Shown: piece after piece, positions 24,948 to 35,450 of the stretch
Position numbering within the stretch: the first letter of the stretch is position 1
Layout: each line of letters starts with the position of its first letter
NCBI RefSeq assembly: GCF_000235605.1
Contig: NC_016584.1
Coordinates: 4,818,001 to 4,882,000 of the forward strand
Reading direction: 5' to 3'
Source of the DNA: Desulfosporosinus orientis DSM 765
GTDB lineage: Bacteria; Bacillota; Desulfitobacteriia; Desulfitobacteriales; Desulfitobacteriaceae
Length of the DNA: 64,000 nt
Made by a program: the position numbers and the translations under genes
Notes under the pieces: model-generated
Told to the model about the DNA's origin: nothing
Database searches by the model: none
The model's input: only the letters and a program-made list of their open reading frames with translations

Positions 24948-26342
24948 CTACAAAATATACCTAGCTAAATCCTGATTTTTCACCACATCACCCAAGCGAT
25001 GTTCAACATACTCCTTGTTGATGGTTACCGTGTAATCCTCCGGCAGCTCAGAGGCCTCAAAGGATAGTTCTTCAAGTACCTTTTCCACAATGGTATGGAG
25101 CCTTCGCGCTCCAATATTTTCAGTAGTTGAATTGACTTTATAAGCCACTTCTGCCAGTTCATCAATAGCATTCTCTGTAAAATCAACGTTTATCCCTTCA
25201 GTTCCCAATAAAGCGCTGTATTGTTTAATCAGCGAGGATTGGGGCTCCGTCAGAATACGTTTGAAATCTGCGACACTTAGAGAGTCAAGTTCCACTCGAA
25301 TGGGAAATCTCCCTTGTAGCTCAGGGATAAGATCTGATGGCTTGCTGACATGAAAAGCTCCTGCAGCAATAAATAAGATATGGTCGGTTTTTACCGGACC
25401 ATACTTGGTAACAATGGTCGATCCCTCAACAATCGGCAGAATGTCACGCTGAACTCCACCTCGCGAAACATCGGCGCCGCTAGCATTTTCTCGTCCGGCA
25501 ATCTTATCAACCTCATCCAAGAAAACAATTCCCTCTTGTTCTGTCCTGCGAATGGCCTCCTGTACGGCTTCATCATGATCAATCAAGTTTTGAGCTTCTT
25601 CCTGAATCAAAATTTTGCGGGCTTCCCGAACCGAAACTTTTCGATTTTTATGTTTCTTGGGAAGCATTCCCGACATCATATCCTGAAGGTTCATGCCCAT
25701 TTCCATCATGTTATTGTTGCCCAGCATATCCGAAAGAGGCATACTTTCTTCGACGGTTATGTTGATAACTTTCTCTTCTAATTCTCCAAGCTCTAAATGT
25801 TCTTTGATAATTTTGCGTTCTTTTTCAATTTCCGGAGATACTGCCTGTTCTTTTTCTTCATGAGCTGTCTGCCCAAAGAGCATTTGAAAGGGGTTGCTTG
25901 AAGAATTATCGGCACGTTTTTTTACAGGAACCAGCAGCTCCAGCAAGCGTTTTTCGGCATTCACAGCTGCTTGAGCCTGAACCTGATCCATACGTTCCGC
26001 TTTAACCATACGCAAAGATATCTCCACCAAATCCCTGATAATGGATTCTACATCCCTGCCTACATAGCCAACTTCCGTAAACTTGGTTGCTTCCACCTTA
26101 ATGAAAGGAGCTCTGACCAGCCTGGCCAAACGACGAGCTATCTCGGTTTTACCAACGCCTGTTGGTCCTATCATTAATATGTTTTTAGGTATCACTTCTT
26201 CTTGCAGCTGTTCCGGTAAGCGTGAACGCCGGTAACGATTGCGCAAAGCCACTGCAACCGCTCGTTTTGCTGTATTTTGTCCAATAATATATTGATCTAA
26301 TTCATGGACAATTTCCCGCGGAGTTAAATGATCCATAGTCAC
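24948..26342 (-). CDS. hslU: HslU (ClpY) ATPase subunit of the HslUV protease
   Basis: A 464-residue AAA+ unfoldase. Walker [10 protein letters not shown] near residue 60, inserted I domain (about 110-230, here with Met-rich [20 protein letters not shown]), Walker [12 protein letters not shown], sensor region [15 protein letters not shown] and the C-terminal [19 protein letters not shown] and ARYIL tail that docks into HslV. Six base pairs separate it from hslV. Confidence 0.96.
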   Translation of the reverse strand: MTMDHLTPREIVHELDQYIIGQNTAKRAVAVALRNRYRRSRLPEQLQEEVIPKNILMIGPTGVGKTEIARRLARLVRAPFIKVEATKFTEVGYVGRDVESIIRDLVEISLRMVKAERMDQVQAQAAVNAEKRLLELLVPVKKRADNSSSNPFQMLFGQTAHEEKEQAVSPEIEKERKIIKEHLELGELEEKVINITVEESMPLSDMLGNNNMMEMGMNLQDMMSGMLPKKHKNRKVSVREARKILIQEEAQNLIDHDEAVQEAIRRTEQEGIVFLDEVDKIAGRENASGADVSRGGVQRDILPIVEGSTIVTKYGPVKTDHILFIAAGAFHVSKPSDLIPELQGRFPIRVELDSLSVADFKRILTEPQSSLIKQYSALLGTEGINVDFTENAIDELAEVAYKVNSTTENIGARRLHTIVEKVLEELSFEASELPEDYTVTINKEYVEHRLGDVVKNQDLARYIL

Positions 26343-26347
26343 ACCTC

Positions 26348-26884
26348 CTATAGCTCTTCGACGATAATTTGCTCATTAGTATACACGCATATTGAGGCTG
26401 CTATCATCATTGCTTCCCGTACAATTTCTGGTGTAGGCAAATTTGAGTGCTGAGCCAAGGCTCTTGCCGCGGCTAAAGCATAATTACCGCCTGAGCCAAT
26501 GGCTGCTATCCCATCGTCGGGTTCAATCACTTCACCTGAGCCCGATACAATCAGTAAGTTTTGTGTATCTGCAACTAGAAGTAAAGCTTCAAGGTTCCTC
26601 AGCATTTTATCCATCCGCCATTCCTTAGCCAACTCTACGGCCGAACGCTGAAGATTGCCATGATATTCTTCGAGTTTTTGCTCAAATTTATCAAAAAGAG
26701 TAAACGCATCCGCTACGGATCCGGCAAACCCTGCAATGACCTTTCCATGATATAAGCGACGAACTTTGCGGGCCGTATGTTTCATAATGGTCGCCTGACC
26801 CATCGTGACCTGACCGTCACCCGCGATAGCTACTTGTTCCCCTTTCTTAACAGCGACAATGGTTGTGGCGTGAAACATAATCAA
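26348..26884 (-). CDS. hslV: HslV (ClpQ) peptidase subunit
   Basis: A 178-residue Ntn hydrolase. The sequence [29 protein letters not shown] gives a catalytic Thr after processing, with conserved Lys in [20 protein letters not shown]. In B. subtilis ClpQ uses an N-terminal Ser; here the TT pair suggests a classical Thr protease, with the exact N-terminus (residue 7 or 8) decided by processing. It works with HslU, the next gene. Confidence 0.95.
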   Translation of the reverse strand: MIMFHATTIVAVKKGEQVAIAGDGQVTMGQATIMKHTARKVRRLYHGKVIAGFAGSVADAFTLFDKFEQKLEEYHGNLQRSAVELAKEWRMDKMLRNLEALLLVADTQNLLIVSGSGEVIEPDDGIAAIGSGGNYALAAARALAQHSNLPTPEIVREAMMIAASICVYTNEQIIVEEL

Positions 26885-26965
26885 CCCCTCCTTTCATAAA
26901 GTTTACTAGGGCACAATCAGCATGTCAAGCCGAATTGTAGGTAATTTACATTTTTTTGTGAAAAC

Positions 26966-27880
26966 TTATCTCTTTTTCTTGATATTCCGGGCTTTAGCAC
27001 GGGGATGCGCTTGGGAAAATACTTCTTTGAGACGTTCCCGGGTCAAATGGGTATAGACTTGAGTAGATGACAGCTTCTTATGCCCAAGCAGCTCCTGAAC
27101 ACTCCTTAAATCTGCTCCCCCATCCAATAAGTGAGTGGCAAAGGAATGACGCAGCATATGAGGATGTACATGTTGTTCTAAACTTATCTTAGCGACCAGT
27201 TTATCCAAAATACGGCGAACGGACCGTTCGGATAAGCGAGTTCCTTGATAATTGAGGAGCAGCACCGGGCTTTGATCCCCGCGCCTTGTCAGGTAGGTTT
27301 TAATAGCTTGAATAGCATAATGGGTCATGGGAACTACTCGTTCCTTTTGACCTTTCCCCATCACTCGCAGAATTCCACTGTCTATATCTATATTATCTCG
27401 ATTTAAGCTTACTAATTCACTCACCCTGAGTCCCGAACCATATAGAAGCTCTAAAATCACTTTATCCCGGCAACCCAATAAATCCGACTCGTCCGGGGCA
27501 TTTAGAAGCCCCCAGACTTGGTCCAAGTACAGAAAATGCGGGAGTTTTCGTCCCAATTTCGGACTGGCCACCCGCTGAACTGGATTCTCGGAAATGATTT
27601 CTTTATGACACAAAAATTTAAAAAAGGATCGCAACGCAGCCAGTTTACGGGCCATGCTTTTTCTAGCCAGCCCATGCTCCGACAAAGTACCCAAGAAGCT
27701 GCGGACAATGTAAAGGTCAATTTCCTGAACTTGGAGGAATTCGGGTTCTTGATTTAACTCCGAGGCTGCAAATCGAAAAAACTGATTAAGATCCGTTTGA
27801 TAGGCAATCACTGTATGCTCCGAGCGATTTTGGGAATATTGATGCCCCACAAATAGACTTAAAGCTTCATCTATGAGCAT
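26966..27880 (-). CDS. xerC: Tyrosine recombinase XerC/CodV
   Basis: A 304-residue recombinase. The N-terminal SAM-like core-binding domain covers about 1-90; the catalytic domain has Arg in [25 protein letters not shown], the His/Trp position in [20 protein letters not shown] with the nucleophilic Tyr. It resolves chromosome dimers at dif with XerD. Start chosen at the ATG 27880 ([10 protein letters not shown]), overlapping the trmFO stop by 10 bp; the frame opens further upstream within trmFO. Position before hslV matches codV. Confidence 0.93.
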   Translation of the reverse strand: MLIDEALSLFVGHQYSQNRSEHTVIAYQTDLNQFFRFAASELNQEPEFLQVQEIDLYIVRSFLGTLSEHGLARKSMARKLAALRSFFKFLCHKEIISENPVQRVASPKLGRKLPHFLYLDQVWGLLNAPDESDLLGCRDKVILELLYGSGLRVSELVSLNRDNIDIDSGILRVMGKGQKERVVPMTHYAIQAIKTYLTRRGDQSPVLLLNYQGTRLSERSVRRILDKLVAKISLEQHVHPHMLRHSFATHLLDGGADLRSVQELLGHKKLSSTQVYTHLTRERLKEVFSQAHPRAKARNIKKKR

Positions 27881-29202
27881 GGCTGCCTGCTCACACCCTC
27901 TCGCCCACAAAATTCTTGTAAAGACTCTAAGGCGCGTTCCGAAATCTTGGTATTCTTTAAGCGTTTGTCTTTAATGCGCACTGCCAGAGGAGGCAATAAG
28001 CCAAAGTTAATATTCATAGGCTGAAAACTCTGACTGGGAGAACCCTCTAAATGACGGGCTAAACCTCCCAGAGTCGTTTCAGGCGGAAAGACTAAAGTAC
28101 TCTGCCGCTGAAGCCTGCGCCAGGCATTAAGTCCGGCCAACAAGCCGCTGGCTGCAGATTCAACATAACCTTCTACCCCGGTCATTTGGCCGGCAAAAAA
28201 AAGATCAGGGTTATTTCTCAGGCTGAAATCTGCCTTAAGTACTTTGGGGGCATTGAGAAAGGTATTGCGATGCATTACACCGTAGCGCACAAACTCAGCC
28301 TTATCCAGACCCGGAATTAAAGAAAAGACTCGCTTCTGTTCTCCCCATTTTAAATGGGTTTGAAATCCCACCAAGTTAAATAGGGTACCAGTTTGGTTTT
28401 CTTTGCGCAGCTGTACTACAGCAAAAGACTTTTTCCCTGTTCTGGGATCCACCAGCCCTACCGGTTTCAAAGGACCAAAGGTTAAGGTCTGTGGTCCGCG
28501 CTTAGCCATAACCTCAACAGGCAGACAGCCTTCAAAAACCTTGCCCTGCTCGAACCCTTGTACATCAGCCATTTCAGCCTCAGTCAGCGCTTTATGAAAC
28601 AGTTCATATTCTTCCCTGGTCATGGGACAATTCAGGTAATCCGCGTCCCCTTTATCATAGCGGGAAGCCCAAAAAGCCTTATTCAAATCAATGGATTCCA
28701 GAGTGACTATGGGGGCGGCGGCATCGTAAAAAGATAAGGCTTCCTCTCCCGTCAGCCTTTGAATAGCCTCTGCCAAACAATCTGAGGTCAAAGGGCCGCT
28801 GGCCACCACCGTTAATCCATCGGGAATTTTCTCCACTTCCTGACGATGGATGCAGACATTAGGATGTCCTGACAACCGTTTTGTGATTTCACTCGAAAAC
28901 AGTTCCCGATCGACAGCTAAAGCACCGCCGGCGGGAACCGCGTTATGATCAGCCGCACTCATGATCAATGACCCCAGGCGGCGCATCTCTTCTTTTAATA
29001 AACCAACAGCATTTTCAATACCGGCTCCCCGCAGGGAATTGCTGCAAACTAGTTCGGCAAATTGATCTGTTTTGTGAGCAGGGGTGGTTTTGACCGGCCG
29101 CATTTCAAATAATTCTACTTTAACACCGCGCTCGGCCAGCTGCCAAGCAGCCTCTGAGCCCGCGAGGCCAGCTCCGATAACTGTTACTGAATGCTCCATC
29201 AT
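27871..29202 (-). CDS. trmFO: Methylenetetrahydrofolate-tRNA-(uracil-5-)-methyltransferase
   Basis: A 443-residue flavoprotein. N-terminal FAD motif [19 protein letters not shown], then the family block [19 protein letters not shown], and [19 protein letters not shown] near residue 340. It forms m5U54 in the tRNA T loop with methylene-THF. It follows topA closely and precedes xerC, as gid does in B. subtilis. AGGAGAG precedes the start. Confidence 0.96.
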   Translation of the reverse strand: MMEHSVTVIGAGLAGSEAAWQLAERGVKVELFEMRPVKTTPAHKTDQFAELVCSNSLRGAGIENAVGLLKEEMRRLGSLIMSAADHNAVPAGGALAVDRELFSSEITKRLSGHPNVCIHRQEVEKIPDGLTVVASGPLTSDCLAEAIQRLTGEEALSFYDAAAPIVTLESIDLNKAFWASRYDKGDADYLNCPMTREEYELFHKALTEAEMADVQGFEQGKVFEGCLPVEVMAKRGPQTLTFGPLKPVGLVDPRTGKKSFAVVQLRKENQTGTLFNLVGFQTHLKWGEQKRVFSLIPGLDKAEFVRYGVMHRNTFLNAPKVLKADFSLRNNPDLFFAGQMTGVEGYVESAASGLLAGLNAWRRLQRQSTLVFPPETTLGGLARHLEGSPSQSFQPMNINFGLLPPLAVRIKDKRLKNTKISERALESLQEFCGREGVSRQPCS

Positions 29203-29228
29203 TATGCTACTCTCCTGACCTTCTCGAT

Positions 29229-31322
29229 TTAACCTTCTTCCTCAATCACGATAGTGTGACGGCATTCCCGGTTAGTGCATACATGCTTCTTCTGGCGTTT
29301 GGTGGACTTAACCACCATCAATTGCCCACACTCCGGACAAGGCTCCGGTGCCGGCATTTCCCAAGAAACAAAATCACACTCCGGATAACCTAAGCAGCCA
29401 TAAAACTTTCGCCCTTTCTTAGAGCGGCGGACCACCAGAGGTTTAGAACAATTAGGACAAGGGGTACCTACTTCTTCAAAGAGAGGTTTGGTATTGCGGC
29501 ATTCTGGAAAGCCCGGGCATGCTAAGAATTTACCATAGCGACCCATTTTGATGACCATATTCCGGCCGCAGTTCTCACATATTTCCTCCGAAACCTGATC
29601 CTCAATTTTAACTTTGCCGATTTTTTCTTCAGCCTCAGCCAAGGTCACGGAAAACGGCTGGTAATATTCTTCGACCACAGCTTTCCAGGGAGCTTTTCCC
29701 TCTTCAATAAGGTCCAGCTTTTCTTCCAAATTGGCTGTGAACTCCAAATTTACAATATCCGGGAAATGTTCCTTAAGCAGGGTAATGACGATATCTCCCA
29801 GTTCCGTAAGCAGGAGCTGCTTTTCTTCTTTGACCACATACCCTCTTGTTTGAATGGTTTCAATAGTCGGCGCATAGGTACTCGGTCTGCCGATACCTTC
29901 CTCTTCCATCTTGCGCACAAGAGAGGCCTCAGTGTAGCGCGGAGGGGGTTCGGTAAAATGTTGTTTTTCCTGAAGTTTAATCAGTTTAAGCTGTTCACCG
30001 GGAGACACGGATATTGTCAATGAATTCTGCTCTTCATCCTTCGCTTCCGTATCATCATTTCCTTCTTCATATATCGCCAAGAACCCCGGAAAGCGGACGG
30101 TAGAAGCATTGGCCCGGAAGAGATACTCATCAACAAGGGATTCAACGGTCAAGGTATCTACAACGGCAACACTCATCTGACTAGCCATAAAACGTTCCCA
30201 AATTAAACGGTATAAGCGCAGCTGATCTCTCGACAAGATTCCTTTTAAGGCATCCGGCGTGCGCAGGGGCAAGGTGGGGCGAATAGCTTCATGAGCCTCT
30301 TGCGCTCTGCCCTTGGTGGTGAACTGCCGAGGTTCCGGCGGATAGTAATCCCCGCCATAGTTTCCGAGAATCCATTCCTTAGCCTCAGTTTGGGCAATAT
30401 CAGCAATCTTCACAGAATCTGTGCGCATATATGTAATCAAACCAACGGTACCTTCTTTGCCCAAATCCAGCCCTTCATAAAGCTGCTGAGCCAGCATCAT
30501 TGTCCTCTTAGGGGAAAACCCCAGTTTGCGGTGAGCTTCCTGCTGCAAACTGCTGGTGGTAAAGGGAGGCGCAGGGAGCCTTTTCTTTTCTTTGGTACGA
30601 ACATCGCTGACTTTGAATTCTTTGCCTTTTAACTCCTCTAAGACGGTCTCCATTTCTGTTCGGTTGGAAATAGAGATCTTTTTGCCGGACTTTTTAACGA
30701 GCTTTGCCAGAAACTTACCGCCGGCAAATTGAAGTTCTGCCGTTAGACTCCAGTATTCTTCAGAAACAAAGGCCCGTATCTCCTCTTCCCGGTCATCAAT
30801 GAGACGAACGGCAACGGATTGAACCCGGCCGGCACTTAGGCCCTTTTTGATCTTCCTCCACAGCAGGGGGCTTAATTGATAGCCAACTAAACGATCTAAA
30901 ACCCGGCGGGCTTGCTGAGCATCCACCCGATCCTGGTCGATATGGCGGGAATGCTTGATGGCCGTTTGGATAGCCTGTTTGGTAATCTCATGAAACTCGA
31001 TCCTAATTTTATCCGTCTGTTCAAGCCCTAACAGATATGATAAATGCCAGGCAATAGCTTCTCCCTCGCGATCAGGGTCTGAGGCTAAGAATACCCGGTC
31101 TGCACTTTTAGCTGCAGCGCGTAATTCCTTAATCAAATCTCCCCGTCCGCGAATAGCAATATATTTCGGTTCAAAATCATTTTCTAAATCGACCCCCATT
31201 TGACTTTTGGGCAAGTCACGCAAATGCCCCATCGAGGCTTTAACCGTATACCGGCTTCCTAAAAATTTGCTGATGGATTTTGCTTTAGCTGGAGACTCAA
31301 CAATTACAAGCGTTTTTGACAT
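29229..31322 (-). CDS. topA: DNA topoisomerase I
   Basis: A 697-residue type IA topoisomerase. Toprim domain at the N-terminus ([35 protein letters not shown]), active-site region [15 protein letters not shown] with the nucleophilic Tyr near residue 300, and three C-terminal zinc-ribbon units starting [16 protein letters not shown] and CPECGQLM. It relaxes negative supercoils. The 218-bp gap upstream shows an imperfect inverted repeat (AACTCTTATCT with AGATATGAGAGTT) but no gene. Confidence 0.97.
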   Translation of the reverse strand: MSKTLVIVESPAKAKSISKFLGSRYTVKASMGHLRDLPKSQMGVDLENDFEPKYIAIRGRGDLIKELRAAAKSADRVFLASDPDREGEAIAWHLSYLLGLEQTDKIRIEFHEITKQAIQTAIKHSRHIDQDRVDAQQARRVLDRLVGYQLSPLLWRKIKKGLSAGRVQSVAVRLIDDREEEIRAFVSEEYWSLTAELQFAGGKFLAKLVKKSGKKISISNRTEMETVLEELKGKEFKVSDVRTKEKKRLPAPPFTTSSLQQEAHRKLGFSPKRTMMLAQQLYEGLDLGKEGTVGLITYMRTDSVKIADIAQTEAKEWILGNYGGDYYPPEPRQFTTKGRAQEAHEAIRPTLPLRTPDALKGILSRDQLRLYRLIWERFMASQMSVAVVDTLTVESLVDEYLFRANASTVRFPGFLAIYEEGNDDTEAKDEEQNSLTISVSPGEQLKLIKLQEKQHFTEPPPRYTEASLVRKMEEEGIGRPSTYAPTIETIQTRGYVVKEEKQLLLTELGDIVITLLKEHFPDIVNLEFTANLEEKLDLIEEGKAPWKAVVEEYYQPFSVTLAEAEEKIGKVKIEDQVSEEICENCGRNMVIKMGRYGKFLACPGFPECRNTKPLFEEVGTPCPNCSKPLVVRRSKKGRKFYGCLGYPECDFVSWEMPAPEPCPECGQLMVVKSTKRQKKHVCTNRECRHTIVIEEEG

Positions 31323-31540
31323 TATTTCACCTCAATAAAACATAGAAAACTCAAAAAATAACTCTTATCTCGAGGCTGAATTCTAAGGTTATGAACATCT
31401 ATTCTCTAGATATGAGAGTTAAGCTTCTGCTTCCTCTATTACACTTATATCCAAATTCATGGGTTCTCAGTACAGTCAATATGATTCTATTGCGTATTAG
31501 AAAACTTAAGCCCTATCTTAACCTCTTTTTCGTAGTATGT

Positions 31541-32665
31541 CTAGGGTTCTCGCGCTAATACATAATGTTGACCGGGCAATTGAAGAACTTTTCCACTTAG
31601 TTGCAGCTCTAATAAGGCTAAGGAAATATCCGCCGAAGACTTATTAGAGTTCATAATAATTTGGTCAATATGCATGGGTATATCACTAAGCTGCCCCAGA
31701 ATAGACTCATGTTCCCCCTTTGAATCCCCACACTCTTTAGTTCTGGCGTGGACGGCTGGGCGAAATTGAGACAATCGCCCCTTATACTGGGTCCAGACAG
31801 GCAACTCACTGCAGATATCTTCGATTCCCGCCACTAATTTTGCTCCTTGACGCAGCAATTGGTGGGTACCCCTGCTTGCCTCACTGAAAATTGGTCCTGG
31901 AACAGCAAATACTTCTCTGCCTTGCTCTAAAGCGAAATCCACAGTAATTAAAGCACCGCTTCTCTCAGCAGCTTCTACAACCACAATCCCTCGTGAGCAG
32001 CCGCTAATAAGCCGGTTGCGAGCAGGAAAATGAGCTGCCTGGGGGGGAGACCCCGGTGGGTATTCCGTTATTAAGGCACCTGTTTTCACAATTTCTTCTG
32101 CCAAACCCTTATTTTCCTTGGGGTACACCATATCCAGACCACAACCAAGAACAGCCCAGGTAATTCCTCCTGCTTCCAGGGCACCTTGATGAGCAGCCGT
32201 GTCAATTCCTCGTGCCAGACCGCTGATAATGACAGCTCCTTTCTCTGAGGCATCCCGGGCGAGCATTTTAGCAACGGCTTTGCCGTAGGCCGTTGCCTTC
32301 CGAGAACCAACAATCCCCAAGCCCTCGGCATCCCTACGCAATTGCCCCTGATAATAAAGCAAAGGCGGGGCAGCGGACAATTCAGCCAATAAAGCAGGAT
32401 AGTCTCGTTCCTCGGGAATAATCATCCGGAATCCTTGTTGGTTCAGAATGTCTCCTATCCGTTTTGGCTCAATAAAATGCCTGGCCTTCTCCACTTCTCT
32501 GATCCATGGCTCCTGATTCTCCCAAGGCCAATATTGGCTGGCTGAAGCTTCCCATGCTTTAACTGCACTGCCGAAGCAGGCGATTAACAATCTTAATCTC
32601 TGACTTCCCACGCCTTTAATCGTACGAAAGGCTGCTCTGACGATTTTTTCTTCTTCCAGACCCAT
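31541..32665 (-). CDS. dprA: DNA-processing protein DprA
   Basis: A 374-residue protein. N-terminal SAM-like region (FRTIKGVGSQRLRLLIACFG), the Rossmann core with GIVGSRKATAYGKAVA, ISGLARGIDTAAHQGAL, VLGCGLDMVYPKEN and FPARNRLISG, and a C-terminal winged-helix (about 310-370). It loads RecA on incoming single-stranded DNA. Start chosen at the ATG 32665 behind AAGGGGG; the open frame reaches 32794. Upstream of topA as in B. subtilis (smf). Confidence 0.93.
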   Translation of the reverse strand: MGLEEEKIVRAAFRTIKGVGSQRLRLLIACFGSAVKAWEASASQYWPWENQEPWIREVEKARHFIEPKRIGDILNQQGFRMIIPEERDYPALLAELSAAPPLLYYQGQLRRDAEGLGIVGSRKATAYGKAVAKMLARDASEKGAVIISGLARGIDTAAHQGALEAGGITWAVLGCGLDMVYPKENKGLAEEIVKTGALITEYPPGSPPQAAHFPARNRLISGCSRGIVVVEAAERSGALITVDFALEQGREVFAVPGPIFSEASRGTHQLLRQGAKLVAGIEDICSELPVWTQYKGRLSQFRPAVHARTKECGDSKGEHESILGQLSDIPMHIDQIIMNSNKSSADISLALLELQLSGKVLQLPGQHYVLAREP

Positions 32666-32814
32666 AACCTGCGCCCCCTTGCCCTCCTTTTCGGGATAAA
32701 CAAGCTTTTCTCCTGCGCAGAATAATGTCGTTTTGCCAAGATTTATGCCAAATAGTAACCAGCTTTGTCGGACAGGCACGTAACTATCTGCCATTGTTTT
32801 GGTTTTTTCTATGC

Positions 32815-33702
32815 CTATGCTTCCTTAGCACGGCGAGGGGCCCGTTTTCGGGGAGTCAAAGTGGATTTTGGTTTATCTGTGGGATTGCCTCCAGACCCAG
32901 CCTCTAAAACCTGAGTTTGGCCGGAACTCATTGAATCTTTCTCATTTTCCGTTAACGCAATACTTGCCCGCAAAGCTTCCATAAGGTCGACCACTTTTCC
33001 ACCTTTGACCGGAGCCTCTGCGGTATACGTTTCCCCGGCAATTTTGCTTTCAATGAGACGGGTAGTTTGTTCATATAATTCATCATGATATTTTTCAGGT
33101 TCAAAAGGACGGGCCAAATTATCAATTAGTTGACGAGCCATGGTCAGCTCCACCTCCGTTGGGTCAACCCGGTCCCAAGCTACATCCATGTGTCGGATCT
33201 CTTTAGGGTAATACATTGTTTCCATAACCAAACATTTATCAAAAACCCTCAGACAGGCTAAATGCTGCTTAGAACGCATAGTAACCCGTGCCAAAGCCAC
33301 TTTACCGCTTTCCTCCATAGATTGGGTCAACAAGCGATAGGCTTTTAAGGCCGTTTCCTCAGGGGAAAGATAGTAGGATTTTTGATAATAAATCGGATCA
33401 ATTTCTGACAGATTAATAAAATCCAATATATCAATGGAACGACTCATTGGCTGCTCCAAGGATGCTATGTCCTCATCACTTAAAACCACATAACGGTCTT
33501 TTTCATATTCATAGCCTTTCACCAAATCATCCATACCCAGCTCAATATCGCAAGTTGGGCATTTCTTAACCGAACGGATTCGGTGTTTGCACTCTTTATG
33601 CAAGTAGTTAAACTGAAAATCCCGGCTATCGGTAGCCGCATGCATTTTTACGGGTACATTAACTAAACCAAAACTAATGGATCCTTTCCACAACGTATGC
33701 AT
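32815..33702 (-). CDS. ku: Bacterial Ku, non-homologous end joining
   Basis: A 295-residue protein starting HTLWKGSISFGLVNVPVKMH with the Ku core: YLHKECKHRIRSVKKCPTC, VVLSDEDIASLEQ, and KSYYLSPEETALKAYRLL. It ends in a basic tail (TPRKRAPRRAKEA) of the type that extends DNA binding. Ku holds broken ends and recruits ligase LigD; no ligD lies in this window. In spore formers this system repairs breaks at germination. Divergent from the dinB-like gene. Confidence 0.95.
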   Translation of the reverse strand: MHTLWKGSISFGLVNVPVKMHAATDSRDFQFNYLHKECKHRIRSVKKCPTCDIELGMDDLVKGYEYEKDRYVVLSDEDIASLEQPMSRSIDILDFINLSEIDPIYYQKSYYLSPEETALKAYRLLTQSMEESGKVALARVTMRSKQHLACLRVFDKCLVMETMYYPKEIRHMDVAWDRVDPTEVELTMARQLIDNLARPFEPEKYHDELYEQTTRLIESKIAGETYTAEAPVKGGKVVDLMEALRASIALTENEKDSMSSGQTQVLEAGSGGNPTDKPKSTLTPRKRAPRRAKEA

Positions 33703-33822
33703 TGAACATTCCTCCTCGGTTTATTGTGATCTGCAAAGGATTGATTAATTCATTGAGCTTGTTGACCTTTATAATCCATGACTGGTAATATTAAGGTAAA
33801 AACCTTGTTAGGAGGAGAAATT

Positions 33823-34326
33823 ATGTTTACATCTTTGCAGGCATTTCTGCAATGCTGGGAAACGGAATCGGAATCAACCCTAAAAATTTTGAATGCTTTA
33901 AGCGATGATTCCTTAAAGCAGGCCGTATCGGAGGATGATCGTACTTTAGGACGTATTGCCTGGCACATCACAGCAACCATTCCTGAGATGATAGCCAAGA
34001 CGGGTCTGAGTATGCAAAGCATTGACGAAGAAGCTCCCGTTCCCAGTAAAGCAAGCACAATCGCCGATTCTTATCAGGCAATCAGTCAAACCCTTAGGGA
34101 AGAGGTTAAAAAGCAGTGGACTGATCAAACTCTTCTGGAAAAACGGGATATGTACGGGGAATCATGGACTATTGGCACTACCTTAACCGTTCTTATTCAT
34201 CATCAAATTCACCACCGGGGCCAAATGACGGTACTTATGCGGCAGGCGGGGCTTAAAGTTCCCGGCATAATGGGACCCTCCAGAGAAGAGTGGGGGCAAT
34301 TCGGCATGGAGCCTCCTGCCCTTTGA
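33823..34326 (+). CDS. DinB/YfiT-fold putative metal-dependent protein
   Basis: A 167-residue four-helix protein of the DinB family. GGAGGAG precedes the ATG at 33823. His ligand candidates are in GRIAWHITATIPEM and the C-terminal LIHHQIHHRGQMTVLMRQAG, the pattern of the family metal site. Members include thiol-dependent S-transferases and hydrolases; many are stress-induced with unknown substrate. It ends in a strong bidirectional terminator. Confidence 0.88.
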   Translation: MFTSLQAFLQCWETESESTLKILNALSDDSLKQAVSEDDRTLGRIAWHITATIPEMIAKTGLSMQSIDEEAPVPSKASTIADSYQAISQTLREEVKKQWTDQTLLEKRDMYGESWTIGTTLTVLIHHQIHHRGQMTVLMRQAGLKVPGIMGPSREEWGQFGMEPPAL

Positions 34327-34327
34327 T

Positions 34328-34382
34328 AAATAACAGACCCCCTAAGGCTGATTAAACATCGGCTTTAGGGGGCCTGTTATTT
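34328..34382. terminator. Strong bidirectional terminator between dinB-like and VOC genes
   Basis: Nearly perfect stem of over 20 bp: AAATAACAG and CCCCCTAA arms pair with the complementary right side; T-rich tails lie on both sides. It ends two converging units. Confidence 0.9.
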
Positions 34383-34396
34383 GTTTAATTTTTAGT

Positions 34397-34792
34397 TTAA
34401 AGATAGTTTACCAGCTCGATAAGATTGCCGTCCGGATCATAAAGATAGACAGAAAGAATATTCCCGCAGGCTCCGGCCCTCTTTACCGGTCCGGCGGCAA
34501 TGGCCAGACCTCTCCGGGTTAATTTTTTGATAACGTCCCCTAGAGGAACCTCAGTTATAAAACATAAGTCAGCTGCCCCTGGGGTTGGCTTTCGTGCCTT
34601 TGGTTCAAACTCCTTGCCTAATTCATGGAGATTAATTTTCTGATCTCCGAAAGCTAAGGCCTTGCGCCCTTCCCCAAAGAAAACTATGTCCATTCCTAAG
34701 ACTTGGGAGTAGAACTCACAACTGGAATCCACATCTCTCACAGTCAGGACAAGATGATCGATCATCTTAACCTTGATAGTCTCACTGCTCAC
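34397..34792 (-). CDS. VOC (glyoxalase/dioxygenase superfamily) protein
   Basis: A 131-residue single-module pair of beta-alpha-beta-beta-beta units: MIDHLVLTVRDVDSSCEFYS with metal-ligand His, INLHELG, and the end YLYDPDGNLIELVNYL with the metal-ligand Glu. Family members include glyoxalases, dioxygenases and resistance proteins; the substrate is unknown. The GTG at 34792 overlaps the stop of the DUF3786 gene; an ATG at 34765 (MIDHLV) is a second possible start. Confidence 0.88.
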   Translation of the reverse strand: MSSETIKVKMIDHLVLTVRDVDSSCEFYSQVLGMDIVFFGEGRKALAFGDQKINLHELGKEFEPKARKPTPGAADLCFITEVPLGDVIKKLTRRGLAIAAGPVKRAGACGNILSVYLYDPDGNLIELVNYL

Positions 34793-35415
34793 CGCAGGCT
34801 CACAACTTGATCCAGAGCGGCCTTAATGCCCTTAAACCCAAAAACCACAGTACTGGCTAAAACTGCAAAATCTTCCGTCGGTAATATTGCCGAAGCTGAG
34901 GCATCGAATAAAATATTTCCTGAAGCCGGAAACTCATCGTCCGCTCTCCAAAGAATCAAGGAAAGAGGAACCCGGGAAAATACCTTATAAGTAATTCCCA
35001 CATCTCCCAGCCCGTTGGAATATCCTCCTAAATGAGACGCAACTTTGAGAAGACTGTCCGGATCTGAGCCAAAAATCCGAACCAGTGGATCAATAGCTCG
35101 TCCAGTGAAGGGTTTGATATAAATAGAGCCTCCCGGCAGCTCTTTATAGGAAATGAGCTGCCCAACTTCTTGAATGTCACTCAGATTGGTGACATAGTGA
35201 AGGATTAGTATTTGTGTAGGGACAGGCAGTTCCCTGGCTGAAGGCTGCAAAGGCTCAAAGCTGCCGCTGGGGTAATTCAGCAAATATGACTGTCCTAAAA
35301 ATTCCAGCTGCAAAGCGTTATTTTTCAGCGTATACCCTGAACAGCTTGCCATTTCTTCTAAGGAGCAAGCCCGAAATTTTTTCAGTGCAAGCTCATGAGC
35401 AGCAGAATAATTCAT
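34789..35415 (-). CDS. DUF3786 domain protein
   Basis: A 208-residue soluble protein. GGGAGGAG precedes the ATG at 35415. Recognisable blocks are the Cys in CSGYTLKNNALQLEFLGQSY, PVPTQILILHYVTNLS, ISYKELPGGSIYIKPFTGRA and SLILWRADDEFPASGNILFD. DUF3786 proteins are common in anaerobes that make corrinoid proteins and acetyl-CoA pathway enzymes, but no function is established. Overlaps the VOC gene; follows the TIM-barrel gene by about 35 bp. Confidence 0.8.
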   Translation of the reverse strand: MNYSAAHELALKKFRACSLEEMASCSGYTLKNNALQLEFLGQSYLLNYPSGSFEPLQPSARELPVPTQILILHYVTNLSDIQEVGQLISYKELPGGSIYIKPFTGRAIDPLVRIFGSDPDSLLKVASHLGGYSNGLGDVGITYKVFSRVPLSLILWRADDEFPASGNILFDASASAILPTEDFAVLASTVVFGFKGIKAALDQVVSLR

Positions 35416-35450
35416 AATCTCTCCTCCCAATCTTCTCCTCTCGGAATCAA

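Noticed and set aside
26966-27880. Integrase of a mobile element
   Set aside because: Its place between trmFO and hslV and its normal length identify it as housekeeping XerC/CodV.
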